NCBI GenBank assembly: GCA_020718845.1
Contig: DYRG01000002.1
Span: 62,001 to 126,000, forward strand
Direction of reading: 5' to 3'
DNA length: 64,000 nt
Source: Thiomargarita sp.
GTDB lineage: Bacteria; Pseudomonadota; Gammaproteobacteria; Beggiatoales; Beggiatoaceae
Below the pieces are notes generated by a model that saw only the letters and a list, made by a program, of their open reading frames with translations, made no database searches and was not told the origin of the DNA. This document shows, piece after piece, positions 43,146 through 52,645 of the stretch. Made by a program: the position numbers and the translations under genes. Every line of letters begins with the position of its first letter. The first letter of the stretch is position 1.

Positions 43146-44365
43146 TTTTTTGGTTTGTTGCCGTGGGCTTAATAGCGTTAGCATTAGCCTTTGTATTACC
43201 GCCTTTTTTACGCAAATCCTCATCTTCTCAAATAACAACTTCCTCTCGTGATTTAAATGTTGCAATCTATCAAGAACGATTAGACGATTTAAAACAACTT
43301 AATTTATCAGAAACCGACTTTGCTCAAGCAAAAACCGAATTAGATAAAACTTTATTAGAAGATATTCAAACCGAACAACCTCTTTCTCCACAAACTCAAT
43401 CAACGGGACGTTGGGCTGCTGCTGTTGTTCTAATTATGTTGCCCATTTTAACGATTGGAATATTTTGGAAAACAGGGCATTTTGCTATTTTAGAAACGAT
43501 CCAAAAAACACCTTCTCAAACCGCTGAACAAGCTGAACTAAATTCTTTAGAAGAAATGATTGGACGTTTAATTGAAAAAATGAAACAAAATCCAGAAGAT
43601 TCAAAAGGTTGGGCAATGTTAGGGCGTTCGTATGCAGTATTAGAACGTTATGAAGAAGCGGAACAAGCCTATTTGAAAGCCGTTGTTTTAACTAAAGAAA
43701 ATGATCCCGATATTGTATCTGATTATGCCGAAGCCATTGCTTTAAAAAATGACGGTCAAATCGCTGGAAAACCTTTGGAATTAATTCAAAAAAATCTCAG
43801 TAAATTTTCTGATCATCCCAAATCTTTGTGGTTAGTAGGTTTAAATGCGGCACAACAAGAAAACTTTAAAGAAGCTGTGCAAAATTGGGAGAAAGTTTTA
43901 GCGCAAATGCCGCCTAATTCTGAAGCATCAAAAACTATGCAAAATCATATTCAAGAAGCAAAGAAAGCGGGTAATTTACCTGAAACAACTTTAGAACAAC
44001 CTCAACCCGTTGTTTCAAATGTGAAATTAAATGTTCAAATCGAACTTGATCCTACTTTGCAAGCTCAATTACAACCAGAACAAACCCTCTTTATTTATGC
44101 ACATCCTGCACAAAATAAAATGCCACTTGCAATGGTCACTAAAACCGCTAAAGATTTGCCTTTGAATGTCACTTTAGATGATTCTCAATCAATGTTGCCA
44201 ACTGCAAAACTTTCGCAATATCAAGAAGTTATCATTTCAGCGCGGATTTCTAAAACAGGAACTGCTGCGCCTCAAACGGGTGATGTATTTGGAGAAACTG
44301 GTGTAATTAAAATTAATGAAGTTTCTCAACCCATTAAAATCATCATTAATCAACTTGTTCCTTAG
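43142..44365 (+). CDS. ccmI: Cytochrome c biogenesis protein CcmI
   Basis: CcmI (407 aa) holds apocytochrome c for heme ligation. Two transmembrane helices (about 2-20 and 96-115) flank a coiled cytoplasmic loop with the NVAIYQERLDDL motif; the long periplasmic C-terminal part has TPR repeats (GWAMLGRSYAVLERYEEAEQAY) and a final beta domain. Order and overlap with ccmH support the call. The last 20 nt overlap a convergent glycosyltransferase gene. Confidence 0.93.
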   Translation: MIFWFVAVGLIALALAFVLPPFLRKSSSSQITTSSRDLNVAIYQERLDDLKQLNLSETDFAQAKTELDKTLLEDIQTEQPLSPQTQSTGRWAAAVVLIMLPILTIGIFWKTGHFAILETIQKTPSQTAEQAELNSLEEMIGRLIEKMKQNPEDSKGWAMLGRSYAVLERYEEAEQAYLKAVVLTKENDPDIVSDYAEAIALKNDGQIAGKPLELIQKNLSKFSDHPKSLWLVGLNAAQQENFKEAVQNWEKVLAQMPPNSEASKTMQNHIQEAKKAGNLPETTLEQPQPVVSNVKLNVQIELDPTLQAQLQPEQTLFIYAHPAQNKMPLAMVTKTAKDLPLNVTLDDSQSMLPTAKLSQYQEVIISARISKTGTAAPQTGDVFGETGVIKINEVSQPIKIIINQLVP

Positions 44366-45110
44366 TTTTGTTCAAATAAAACAGTTTCAAATATCGATAA
44401 TAACAACCTTCGGCATTTGAAACTGCTAAAATAAACCCTTCGCGCCCATCTAAAAAACCAAGTTTTAAAAAATAACTTTTTACAAATGTCGACAAACCAT
44501 GCACAATGGCTTTGCTCAAACTACTTTTCTTACCTTTTTCAAATGCCATTTCCGCCCCAATTGTCGAATAAGAATTCACTTTATTTAAAACGCTATTTAA
44601 ATCATCGTACGCATAATGTAATAAAGGTTGTTTCAAATAGCCAATTTCTCCCTTTTCAACTACCACTTTTTCATGAATTAAATCATTAGTGAAATGTGCC
44701 GTTCCTCGTTTCCACAAACGCAATACATAATCTGGATACCAACCCCCATGCTTCATCCATCTTCCACAATAATTTGATAAACGTGGCATATAGAAAGCAG
44801 TATATTTTTCTTCACGAATGACAGTTTGAATTTCTAAAGCAAGTTCTTCAGTAATTTCTTCATCGGAATCAATCGATAAAACCCAATCACTTATTGCTTT
44901 TTCTAATGCACGATTCTTTTGAATTCCAAAGCCTTGCCAATCTGTTTCAAAAACTAAATTTGTAAATTGTCGACAAATCTCTTTTGTTCGATCGGAACTG
45001 CCCGAATCTAAAACAATAATTTCATTTGAAAATTCAAACGAATTCAAACACTTATTAATTGTTTTTTCGGCATTTTTTGCAATAATAATTACTGAGAGCG
45101 TTGGCTGCAT
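44346..45110 (-). CDS. LPS core glycosyltransferase, WaaE/KdtX-like
   Basis: A 254-aa family 2 glycosyltransferase: VIIIAKNAEKTINKCL, IIVLDSGSSDRT, the WQGFGIQKNRAL motif, and the metal site SIDSDEE. HGGWYPDYVLRLWKRG and FLDGREGFILA are typical of WaaE/KdtX-type LPS core beta-glucosyltransferases. The ATG at 45110 (MQPTLSV) has TAGTAGG upstream and fits the family better than the TTG at 45128. It overlaps the end of waaL by 22 nt and is last in the run tolB-GT2-waaL-waaE. Confidence 0.85.
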   Translation of the reverse strand: MQPTLSVIIIAKNAEKTINKCLNSFEFSNEIIVLDSGSSDRTKEICRQFTNLVFETDWQGFGIQKNRALEKAISDWVLSIDSDEEITEELALEIQTVIREEKYTAFYMPRLSNYCGRWMKHGGWYPDYVLRLWKRGTAHFTNDLIHEKVVVEKGEIGYLKQPLLHYAYDDLNSVLNKVNSYSTIGAEMAFEKGKKSSLSKAIVHGLSTFVKSYFLKLGFLDGREGFILAVSNAEGCYYRYLKLFYLNKTKEQVD

Positions 45111-46237
45111 AACAAACCTACTAACCAAGCAAAAAGATGAGCTTCGGTGAAATCTAGCAATGCGGAATTAACTAAACAAATGCTCGCCATTGTTAAGGCT
45201 AAACCTTGCGCTACATAACCTTCAAATAACGGTAAAAATTTCGCCATTTTCCACAAACTTAATAACATTCCTACAAATAAAATAATCCCAATTAATCCCC
45301 ATTGCGTTCCAATTAGTAAATATTCGTTATGTGGATTTGAAGTTAAACGCGGTGCTATTTTAGTATATTCTTTTTCAAAACTGCCTGTTCCTTTTCCAAA
45401 AAGTGGACTTTTTTGAAATAATTCCCAACTATATTTGTAATATTCTAAACGCATTCCTAAAGAAGTATTTTCAGGATGACCTTGCTCATACTTTTCTATA
45501 TCGTTGAAACCAGCAATTAAACGAGTTTGTAATGTGGGTGAGAAATGATATAAACCAATCGCAACAATGATTGCTAAAACAACGCCAGAAATTAAGCCGC
45601 GTATTTTAAAAAGTTGCCAAAGTAGCAATAACATTAAAATGAAGAACAAAATGTAACCCGTTCTTCCAAATGAAAGAAACAAAGTGTCAAATAAAGCTAA
45701 TATGGCGAGAAATAAGGCGGGATAACGGTATTTTTGATTCAAAAAAGCGAATAAAATCAATATATAAGCCGCAAAAACCATCATAATACTTTGGGTAATG
45801 TAATTTTTAAAGGCGGGGGCATTGGAAGTAGCTTTCCCAGAAATAGGTACACCTAAGAAATAAAAGTAAGAAACTATCAAAGTAATTACAATAGAAACTA
45901 ATAAAGCAAACCATGCGTATTTTTTATTTTTTAATTGACTAAAAGCGATCATAAAAAGTGGAAGTAAAAATAATTCTTGGTATTTGAAAAAGATATTGAT
46001 GCTTTCTTTCCAACTACTTGATGTATAAAGAAAACCTATTATCATTAAAAAAAATAAACTCATTGACCATAATGCAACAGGTTGTTGTTTTAAGATAACA
46101 AGTCGCAGATTTCCATTAAACAACCAAATTAAGAAAATTAAAAAAGTTAAACCATTTGTAGCGGCAGTAGAAATTGGAAGAACTAAGCCCAATAAAATGA
46201 TTGCAAAAAAATTGATTTTTGATAAATAGTAGTTCAT
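45089..46237 (-). CDS. waaL: O-antigen ligase family protein
   Basis: A 382-aa polytopic membrane protein with about 11 transmembrane segments and a large periplasmic loop (about 245-300) containing GMRLEYYKYSWELFQKSPLFGKGTGSF and NPHNEYLLIGTQWGLIG. The Arg in RLEYYKYSW and the PHNEYL motif are the Wzy_C/WaaL signature. It would join O-antigen to lipid A-core at the periplasmic side. Its start overlaps the preceding glycosyltransferase by 4 nt. A role in another polysaccharide ligation is possible. Confidence 0.88.
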   Translation of the reverse strand: MNYYLSKINFFAIILLGLVLPISTAATNGLTFLIFLIWLFNGNLRLVILKQQPVALWSMSLFFLMIIGFLYTSSSWKESINIFFKYQELFLLPLFMIAFSQLKNKKYAWFALLVSIVITLIVSYFYFLGVPISGKATSNAPAFKNYITQSIMMVFAAYILILFAFLNQKYRYPALFLAILALFDTLFLSFGRTGYILFFILMLLLLWQLFKIRGLISGVVLAIIVAIGLYHFSPTLQTRLIAGFNDIEKYEQGHPENTSLGMRLEYYKYSWELFQKSPLFGKGTGSFEKEYTKIAPRLTSNPHNEYLLIGTQWGLIGIILFVGMLLSLWKMAKFLPLFEGYVAQGLALTMASICLVNSALLDFTEAHLFAWLVGLLCSQRSQ

Positions 46238-47100
46238 TTTCTAAATAAAGGTTTTAGGATTTCAAAACGGATAATCTTTTCTAATATCGATAAGTTCATC
46301 AAATTTTTATTAAAAAGATAACGAATTAACTGTCGTGCTTTTGAATAAAAACGTGCTCGATAACCTAAACCAATCAACATATCATAATAATGTTTTTCTA
46401 AAGCAGGATATTGAGAAAGAAATATTTGATGTTTTTGAACAAAATAACACACATCATTGAAACGACTTTCCCAATTTGGTGAGCGACTTAAACTTGGTAA
46501 AGGATGCTGATGAATTTTAATTAAAATATCGGGTAATGGTTTGCCTTTAAATTGATGTTGAACTAAACGAAAAAAAATATCAAGGTCTTCATTTGTTTTG
46601 AGATTTTTATCAAAATAACCTATTGAATTAAAACAATTTTTATGAATTACAACGCCAAATGAAAAACTTAATTGTGTGAGAAAAGTTACATCATTAGAAT
46701 TTTTCCAAATATGATGAGAAACTTTATTGTGATGATTAATAAATCTTTGGTAACTTGTCCAAAGAAAATCTGGAGGTTGAGTGCTTTGAAATGCTCGATA
46801 AACCGTTTCTAAAAAATGAGGAAAATATTCGTCATCATCATCTAAAAAAGCTAAATAAGTTCCTCTTGCATGAGAAATCCCTACATTGCGAGAAACAGAA
46901 ACGCCACTATTTATTGAATTATGAAAACAACGAATACGTTGATCTTGATAAGTTTCTATGTGTAATTGCGTATGATCGGTCGAGCAATCATTAATAATAA
47001 GCAATTCAAAATCAGAGAAAGTTTGTTGCAACACACTGTCGATGGCTCGTTTGAGCAATTCAACGCGATTGTAAGTAGTTAATATAATTGAAAAAATCAT
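46234..47100 (-). CDS. Family 2 glycosyltransferase
   Basis: A 288-aa GT-A transferase: FSIILTTYNRVELLKRAIDSVLQQT, ELLIINDCSTDHT, YLAFLDDDDEYFP (metal-binding aspartates), and KTNEDLDIFFRL with the catalytic-type acidic pair. The C-terminal 90 residues are basic and helical. Its ATG at 47100 overlaps the tolB stop in an ATGA, so it is translationally coupled to the Tol operon. The longer frame to 47118 lies in tolB. It probably builds the LPS core or O-antigen, together with waaL. Confidence 0.88.
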   Translation of the reverse strand: MIFSIILTTYNRVELLKRAIDSVLQQTFSDFELLIINDCSTDHTQLHIETYQDQRIRCFHNSINSGVSVSRNVGISHARGTYLAFLDDDDEYFPHFLETVYRAFQSTQPPDFLWTSYQRFINHHNKVSHHIWKNSNDVTFLTQLSFSFGVVIHKNCFNSIGYFDKNLKTNEDLDIFFRLVQHQFKGKPLPDILIKIHQHPLPSLSRSPNWESRFNDVCYFVQKHQIFLSQYPALEKHYYDMLIGLGYRARFYSKARQLIRYLFNKNLMNLSILEKIIRFEILKPLFRK

Positions 47101-48365
47101 GGCAAACGTGGCGACCATGCGGATTCACGGATTTCTGCGCCCGCGTCGACGTTGATGCGTTGTCGCACCCGCCCGTCAACGGAAACCGCCGCCAACGACC
47201 GCTGTGTCGCGTACATGACCATGCTTCCATTAGGGGAAAATGACGGCGATTTATCCATTGCGGTATTGCTCACATAACGCATTTGACCGTTTTCTAAAAT
47301 TGCAATACGAAACAAACCGTTATCTCCATTTATAAGAACAATTTTTTGTCCATTTGGTGAAAAACTCGCTCGTGCATTGTAATTACCTTGAAAAGTTAAT
47401 CTTTGTGCCGATCCACCCTTACTAATCATTTGATAAATTTGAGGTTTTCCGCCACGATCCGAAGTGAAAATAATCATTTTTCCATCGGGCGACCATGCGG
47501 GTTCGGTGTCGATGGCGGGATCGTGCGTTAAACGTTGCAAAGATTTCGTTGTTAAATCAAGCACATAAATTTCTGCATTGCCGTCTTTTGATAGCGTCAT
47601 CGCCAATTTTGAACCATCGGGCGACCACGCGGGCGAACTATTTAATCCTTGATGTGCCGACACCTGATCGCGTAAATTACTATAAATATCATGCACATAA
47701 ATTGCCATGCGTTTATTTTCCAACGACACATACGCCAACCGCCGACCATCGGGCGACCACGCAGGCGATAAAATCGGTTCGTCACCTTGCGTAATTATTT
47801 TTGCATTAAACCCATCAAAATCAGATATTTGCAAACGATATTGTTTGCCTTTCGCAATTTTATGGGTGGTAATGTAAGCAATCCGCGAATTAAATACGCC
47901 CATTTCTCCCGTCAAAGTTTGATAAATTAAGTCACTGATTTTATGGGCAGTTTTTCTCAAATCCGTCCGCGCAGACGGCAAACTTTGTGATAACATTATT
48001 TGCCCGTCCACTACATTGATCAAATGAAAAGTAACCGCATAATTATTTCCCGTTGCTTGAATATTTCCTATCACTACAAATCGGGTTAATTCTTTCCATT
48101 TTGTATTATTTAGAAACTTAGGATCAGTAATTTTTTCAGGGTGTTGCGTATTTGATAATACTGAAAATCTACCGCTGCGTCCTAAATCATTTGAAATGAT
48201 CGTTGCAACATCTTCTTGTACTGGTAATCCACTCACTTCTAATCCAAATGGCACAATTGCAATCGGTAATGCACTTTCCATGACTTGTGTAATGTCGATA
48301 TTTAATGCTGCCATTACGTTTTGAAACCAACATAATTGCATGATTAATAAGATATTTTTTATCAT
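47097..48365 (-). CDS. tolB: Tol-Pal system beta-propeller protein TolB
   Basis: TolB (422 aa), periplasmic partner of Pal and TolA in outer-membrane constriction. A signal peptide (about 1-19) precedes the alpha/beta domain (about 25-160) and a six-bladed propeller with repeated SPAWSPDG motifs. Normally pal follows tolB; here a glycosyltransferase does. It overlaps tolA by 4 nt. Confidence 0.96.
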   Translation of the reverse strand: MIKNILLIMQLCWFQNVMAALNIDITQVMESALPIAIVPFGLEVSGLPVQEDVATIISNDLGRSGRFSVLSNTQHPEKITDPKFLNNTKWKELTRFVVIGNIQATGNNYAVTFHLINVVDGQIMLSQSLPSARTDLRKTAHKISDLIYQTLTGEMGVFNSRIAYITTHKIAKGKQYRLQISDFDGFNAKIITQGDEPILSPAWSPDGRRLAYVSLENKRMAIYVHDIYSNLRDQVSAHQGLNSSPAWSPDGSKLAMTLSKDGNAEIYVLDLTTKSLQRLTHDPAIDTEPAWSPDGKMIIFTSDRGGKPQIYQMISKGGSAQRLTFQGNYNARASFSPNGQKIVLINGDNGLFRIAILENGQMRYVSNTAMDKSPSFSPNGSMVMYATQRSLAAVSVDGRVRQRINVDAGAEIRESAWSPRLP

Positions 48366-49687
48366 TTTGGTAATTCTCCCTTATAATTCAATTTAATATC
48401 GTAAAATTCACCTAATTGATAGATTTTACTATCATTTCCTTTTGGAACGGGTAACGGAGAGGATTTTCTTATCCCAATTTCCACTAAACGATCAAACTCT
48501 TTATTTCCACTACTTTTGGATAAAATTACTTTCGTAATTTGACCATTTTCTTCTGTTTTAATGTTAAATTCAGCCACCAACTCTTTTGGAAAACCATTAA
48601 TCAATGGTTCTGTATTTTTTTGAATAAATATTTTAACACCATTTTTATATCTTCCAATCAAAAGTTTTTCTTGATCATTAGAAACTGTTGCTTGAGGAGT
48701 ATTTGCTTCTGCTTCTTGCATGTCTCTCAAACTATTTTTAGTGGGTGGTAATGTTTCAGCAATTTCAGGCTCAGGATTTTCTTCAATAGGCGTTTCTTTT
48801 TCTTGTAATGTTTTTTTAGCCAATTTTTTTTCAAGAGATTTTCTTTTTCTTTCCTCTTCTTTTAAACGTTTTTTCTCAGCACGTTCTTCGGCTCTTTTAG
48901 CTTTTGCTTCTTTTTTTGCTTCCTCAATGATTCGTTTATTTTCTTCCTCACGTTTTTGTTTTTCAACCACTTGTTTTTCTGCAAGTTCTTCTTGATGTTT
49001 CTTTTTATCGAGTTCTTGTTGTTCTTTTTCTTTAAGTGCAAGTTCTTCTTCAAGTTGGCGTTTTTTAATAGCGACTTGTTTTTGTTCTTCTTCTTTTGTT
49101 TGTTTTTGTTTTTCTTCTAAAATTTTATTTTCTTGTTCCTTTTGATCTTTTTGAAGTTTTTCAATGCGATCTTGCTCTTGTTTTTGAACCAATAAGATTT
49201 TTTTCAATTGTTCTTCTTCTTTTAAACGTTTTTGTTCAGCAGATTCTAATTGCTTTTGAGCATCTGCTAATTTTTTCTCATTTTCTTGACGTTGTTTTTC
49301 AGTTTCAGCAAGGATTTTTTCTTGTTTTTCTTTTTCTAATTTAATTTGATCTTCAACTTGTTGTTTTTGAACAACTAAATTTAAGGCTTTTTCATTAATT
49401 TCCTTTTCTTTTTGCGCTAAGTTTTCTTCGACTTCTTTACGTTTTAATTCAGCTTTTTCTAATTCTTGTTGCTTAATTTTTTCCTCTTGTTGCTTCTTTG
49501 CAATTACTTCTTGAATAATTTTAGGATCAACGGGCTTTACTTTAACTGGCTGAGAAATCACAGAACAATCATTATTTAGATTTTTTTTTGAATTAAAATT
49601 TATTTGTGAATTAAAAAACATAACCATTACAACACAGAGATGTATTGCAATCGCTAAGACAATACCTGTTAAATAGTGCTTTTTCAT
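48362..49687 (-). CDS. tolA: Cell envelope protein TolA
   Basis: TolA (441 aa) spans the periplasm and links TolQR to TolB/Pal. Seen: one N-terminal transmembrane helix (about 7-26), a very long charged coiled coil rich in Lys, Glu and Gln (about 55-310), and a C-terminal TonB/TolA-like domain (about 335-441) with a GNKEFDRLVEIGIRKSSPLPVP pattern typical of the family. The coiled coil is unusually low in Ala compared with E. coli TolA, reflecting the AT-rich genome. Position between tolR and tolB confirms the call. Confidence 0.93.
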   Translation of the reverse strand: MKKHYLTGIVLAIAIHLCVVMVMFFNSQINFNSKKNLNNDCSVISQPVKVKPVDPKIIQEVIAKKQQEEKIKQQELEKAELKRKEVEENLAQKEKEINEKALNLVVQKQQVEDQIKLEKEKQEKILAETEKQRQENEKKLADAQKQLESAEQKRLKEEEQLKKILLVQKQEQDRIEKLQKDQKEQENKILEEKQKQTKEEEQKQVAIKKRQLEEELALKEKEQQELDKKKHQEELAEKQVVEKQKREEENKRIIEEAKKEAKAKRAEERAEKKRLKEEERKRKSLEKKLAKKTLQEKETPIEENPEPEIAETLPPTKNSLRDMQEAEANTPQATVSNDQEKLLIGRYKNGVKIFIQKNTEPLINGFPKELVAEFNIKTEENGQITKVILSKSSGNKEFDRLVEIGIRKSSPLPVPKGNDSKIYQLGEFYDIKLNYKGELPK

Positions 49688-49692
49688 ATTAT

Positions 49693-50082
49693 TTATTTTA
49701 ATGAAAAATTAATATCTTTAGATTGCAAAACAATCATAAAGTCTTCCAATCTTCCAAATGTAATATCTTTATCTGGTTCTAAAATTATTGATTTACTTTG
49801 GTGTTTATCCATAATTTCTTTTATAAGATTAGCCGTTTCTTCACCGTTGTCTATGGTTTTATGTAGCTCTATTTCTTTATTTGTAGATTTATCCAAAATA
49901 TTAATATAACCTTTTAAGTCTATTTTTAAAAGAATTTCGCTGGTTTCTTCTGTGGTATCCACTTGTTTTGATTCATTTGACATTAATGGCGATGTAACCA
50001 TAAAGATTACCAATAACACCAACATTACATCGATATAAGGCACAACATTCATTTCTACAATATGGCGGCGATGACGACTCAT
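49693..50082 (-). CDS. tolR: Biopolymer transport protein TolR
   Basis: TolR (129 aa): short cytoplasmic RHRRHIVEMNVVPYIDVMLVLLVIFMV, containing the transmembrane helix with the critical proton-path aspartate (Asp18), followed by a periplasmic domain with a peptidoglycan-binding-type end. It lies between tolQ (4-nt overlap) and tolA (5-nt gap). Confidence 0.95.
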   Translation of the reverse strand: MSRHRRHIVEMNVVPYIDVMLVLLVIFMVTSPLMSNESKQVDTTEETSEILLKIDLKGYINILDKSTNKEIELHKTIDNGEETANLIKEIMDKHQSKSIILEPDKDITFGRLEDFMIVLQSKDINFSLK

Positions 50083-50804
50083 ACTATTTTCTCTTTCTCA
50101 ATAGGTTTCTCAGATTTTTCAATCTTTTCATTAGCTAACATTTGATGTGCTAAACGTTGTAAAATTACACTAAATTCCTCAACAAAATTTTCATATTGAT
50201 TGTTTAGTTTATCGACTTTTGTAATGTAGTTGTTATATGCCATGACTGCGGGAATTGCGACAAACAAACCCATTGCCGTTGCAATTAACGCTTCAGAAAT
50301 CCCAGGTGCAACCATTGCTAAGGTCACTTGTTTAACCGTCGACAAACCATGAAATGAATTCATAATTCCCCACACCGTTCCAAATAAACCAATATACGGA
50401 CTTACCGATCCAAGCGTTGCTAAAATGGGGAGTATTTCTTCTAAGGTTTCTAATTCCTTTTGCATCGTTACTTTCATAGAACGTTGCGCACCTAATACCA
50501 AATCCATTGCTAAAATATTGCTTTGTCGATGTAATTTTGCAAAGGTTTCATAACCCGCAATAAAAATATTTTCAAGAGCCGATTTTTTATAATGATAATC
50601 AGAAACTTGCGAATAAAGATGATTAAAATCTTTTGTAAAATTAAACTGTTCAAGAAACTTAGTTGCTTGCTGACGAGCATTGTTTAATTCATAACGCTTT
50701 GCAAAAATAATTGTCCACGAATAAATCGACATTGCCAATAATATCAACATTACAGCTTGAACTAATAAACTTGCTTTAAGAATTAGCTCTAAAGTATCAT
50801 TCAT
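50079..50804 (-). CDS. tolQ: Biopolymer transport protein TolQ
   Basis: TolQ (241 aa), MotA/ExbB-type proton channel with three transmembrane helices (about 12-30, 135-160 and 170-195). Typical segments: LGSVSPYIGLFGTVWGIMNSF, VAPGISEALIATAMGLFVAIPAV. It powers TolA with TolR. Overlaps ybgC by 4 nt and tolR by 4 nt. Confidence 0.96.
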   Translation of the reverse strand: MNDTLELILKASLLVQAVMLILLAMSIYSWTIIFAKRYELNNARQQATKFLEQFNFTKDFNHLYSQVSDYHYKKSALENIFIAGYETFAKLHRQSNILAMDLVLGAQRSMKVTMQKELETLEEILPILATLGSVSPYIGLFGTVWGIMNSFHGLSTVKQVTLAMVAPGISEALIATAMGLFVAIPAVMAYNNYITKVDKLNNQYENFVEEFSVILQRLAHQMLANEKIEKSEKPIEKEKIV

Positions 50805-51205
50805 GCTTTAACACCTGTTAAAATCAATTCTGGAATGCGTCGAGGTTTGAAAGTATCGGGATAAACAGCAGCAATTTTTATTTCTGCTTTACATAAAAGT
50901 TCATTAGTTTTTTGATGAATAATGCTTTGTGTTAAAAGAAAACTTGCAAACATGGCTTTTTTTAAATGTGTAGAAACAATCAGTGCATCATTAAAACGCG
51001 CGGGTTTTATAAAATCTATTTCAATTCTTTTGACAACAAAAATACATTTGTATTCTTCTCGTAAAGCATCCTGTTCAAATCCCAAGTTTCTCAACCATTC
51101 GGTGCGAGTTCTTTCCATAAAATTCAAATATTGGCTATGATAAACCACACCGCCACTATCCGTATCTTCATAATACACTCGAATGGGAAAATTAAAATCA
51201 GGCAT
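50801..51205 (-). CDS. ybgC: Tol-Pal-associated acyl-CoA thioesterase
   Basis: YbgC (134 aa), a hotdog-fold thioesterase. Seen: RVYYEDTDSGGVVYHSQYLNFMERTRTEWLR, with the catalytic aspartate in YEDTDSGG and His in YHSQY. First gene of the Tol operon, as usual. Its role in the operon is linked to phospholipid handling in the family; the substrate here is not known. Confidence 0.95.
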   Translation of the reverse strand: MPDFNFPIRVYYEDTDSGGVVYHSQYLNFMERTRTEWLRNLGFEQDALREEYKCIFVVKRIEIDFIKPARFNDALIVSTHLKKAMFASFLLTQSIIHQKTNELLCKAEIKIAAVYPDTFKPRRIPELILTGVKA

Positions 51206-51226
51206 TAAAATATTTCCTTTATATTT

Positions 51227-52627
51227 TTAAATATCTTTTGTATTATCGGTTCGATGTTCTTCAAGGGCAGCATTAATTAGAAAATCTAGCTTTCCTTCAT
51301 TTGAGTCATTTTCTAACTGTTTATCCCAGAATAATTGTTTAAGTATTTCTTTAAATGAAAAATTAAATTGCACATTTCTTTTCTCTGAATTAGAAAAATC
51401 TTCAAATTGAAATTCCTTTGTCATACCATAATGTTTGAAAAATTGCCAAAACCGAGAAAATTCTGCTTCTATAGTAAAATCAGCTTCTAAATTTGAAAAT
51501 GTTGGGATAATGAAAATATATGTCAAAAATGTAAAATGAAGTATACCAACAGCATATGGAAACGATGGATTATTATCATTATCATTTTTTTGAATGTACA
51601 CAAACATTTTTGGCTGTGTATGAAAAAATTCATAAGAACCTAACACTCCAATTTTTGGCAATTTTTCTTTAAAATTAGTAGGTTCTCTAATCCATTTAAT
51701 TGTTTCTGAAAAAAACTTGAGATTAATTTTATCTGGAATACTAAGAGCATATTTTACTAATGTTTTGTATATATTTTATTGGACTAAACTTTCATGTAAT
51801 TTTAAAGGAAAATTTTCTAGTAATTCAATAGGATTAATTTTATCTTTTTCTTTACCAGAAATGGTATTTAATTGAATATGATCTCCAAATCTTTCAAGGG
51901 TAGCATTTTTTCCCTTAATGGATGGAATCTTGTTGTCCTTATTTAATATCCCAAAAAGTATTCTAAAGGGACTTAAATATGTAATAAAATCTCTTTCTAT
52001 ATTTTGATCAAAATATGAGTTACATTCATCACACTCTTCATTAAGTATTATTGTTTTATTACCTAAAGCTTCTGATATAGCATGTGCTTTATTTTGAAAT
52101 GATGCCCCAGTTATTTTTGTTCTTCCGCAAAACCGACAAACTCTTTTGTCTTTATTTGATTCTCCTATATGTATCTTTTTTGTTATATTTGTAGTGGTTA
52201 CTTGATAAAAATTTAATAACGGCTTAGTAACTAATTCAAAGAAATGAGAAAATTTTCTATATTTTTCTATTTCTTCTGTAGTAAGACTAGGCATATTTAA
52301 ATTTACTAATTCTATACCCAATTTTACCTCTTCTTCTTGCGTCAAATTTCTTGATAATCCAAACAGAAAAAATTTTTCGCCTTCTGCAAGATTTTTTAAA
52401 AAAGTATTAAGCTGATGTACTTGAGGAAATATTGATTTATATTTTGATACTAAATTATTTATAGACAACCTAATTTTTTCATTATTAGATTGAACCTCCG
52501 TATCATGATTAAATGGTATAAACAAATCACCTAAGAAAACAGTATAAGTATTTATATCATCTTGAGGGTTAAAACGTAAAAGCAGTTTGTCTTTTAAACT
52601 TAAAAAGAGAAGTTTAATTTCTTGCAT
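51227..52627 (-). pseudogene. HNH endonuclease gene split by an in-frame TAA
   Basis: One continuous minus-strand frame of 467 codons is interrupted only by a TAA at 51776-51778. The first part (283 aa) contains an HNH_5-like site: CRFCGRTK, then KAHAISEALGN and EECDECNSYF, followed by IERDFITYLSPFR. Directly after the stop, in the same frame, the sequence continues NIYKTLVKYALSIP and WIREPTNF, then 144 aa from LPKIGVLGSYEF to the end. The post-stop part fits the C-terminal region normally found in this family. Thus one point mutation probably broke the gene. The 283-aa part may still be made and holds the nuclease centre. AT-rich, between tol and ruvB, it looks acquired. Confidence 0.75.
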
Positions 52628-52645
52628 AAATATCCTCCCATAAAA

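Noticed and set aside
48800-49500. Plus-strand hydrophobic frames opposite tolA
   Set aside because: They are reverse-strand shadows of the Lys/Glu-rich coiled coil, which always read as Phe/Leu/Ser.
51776-51778. Stop codon recoding (selenocysteine or pyrrolysine) in the HNH gene
   Set aside because: The codon is TAA, not TGA or TAG, and no recoding element is visible.
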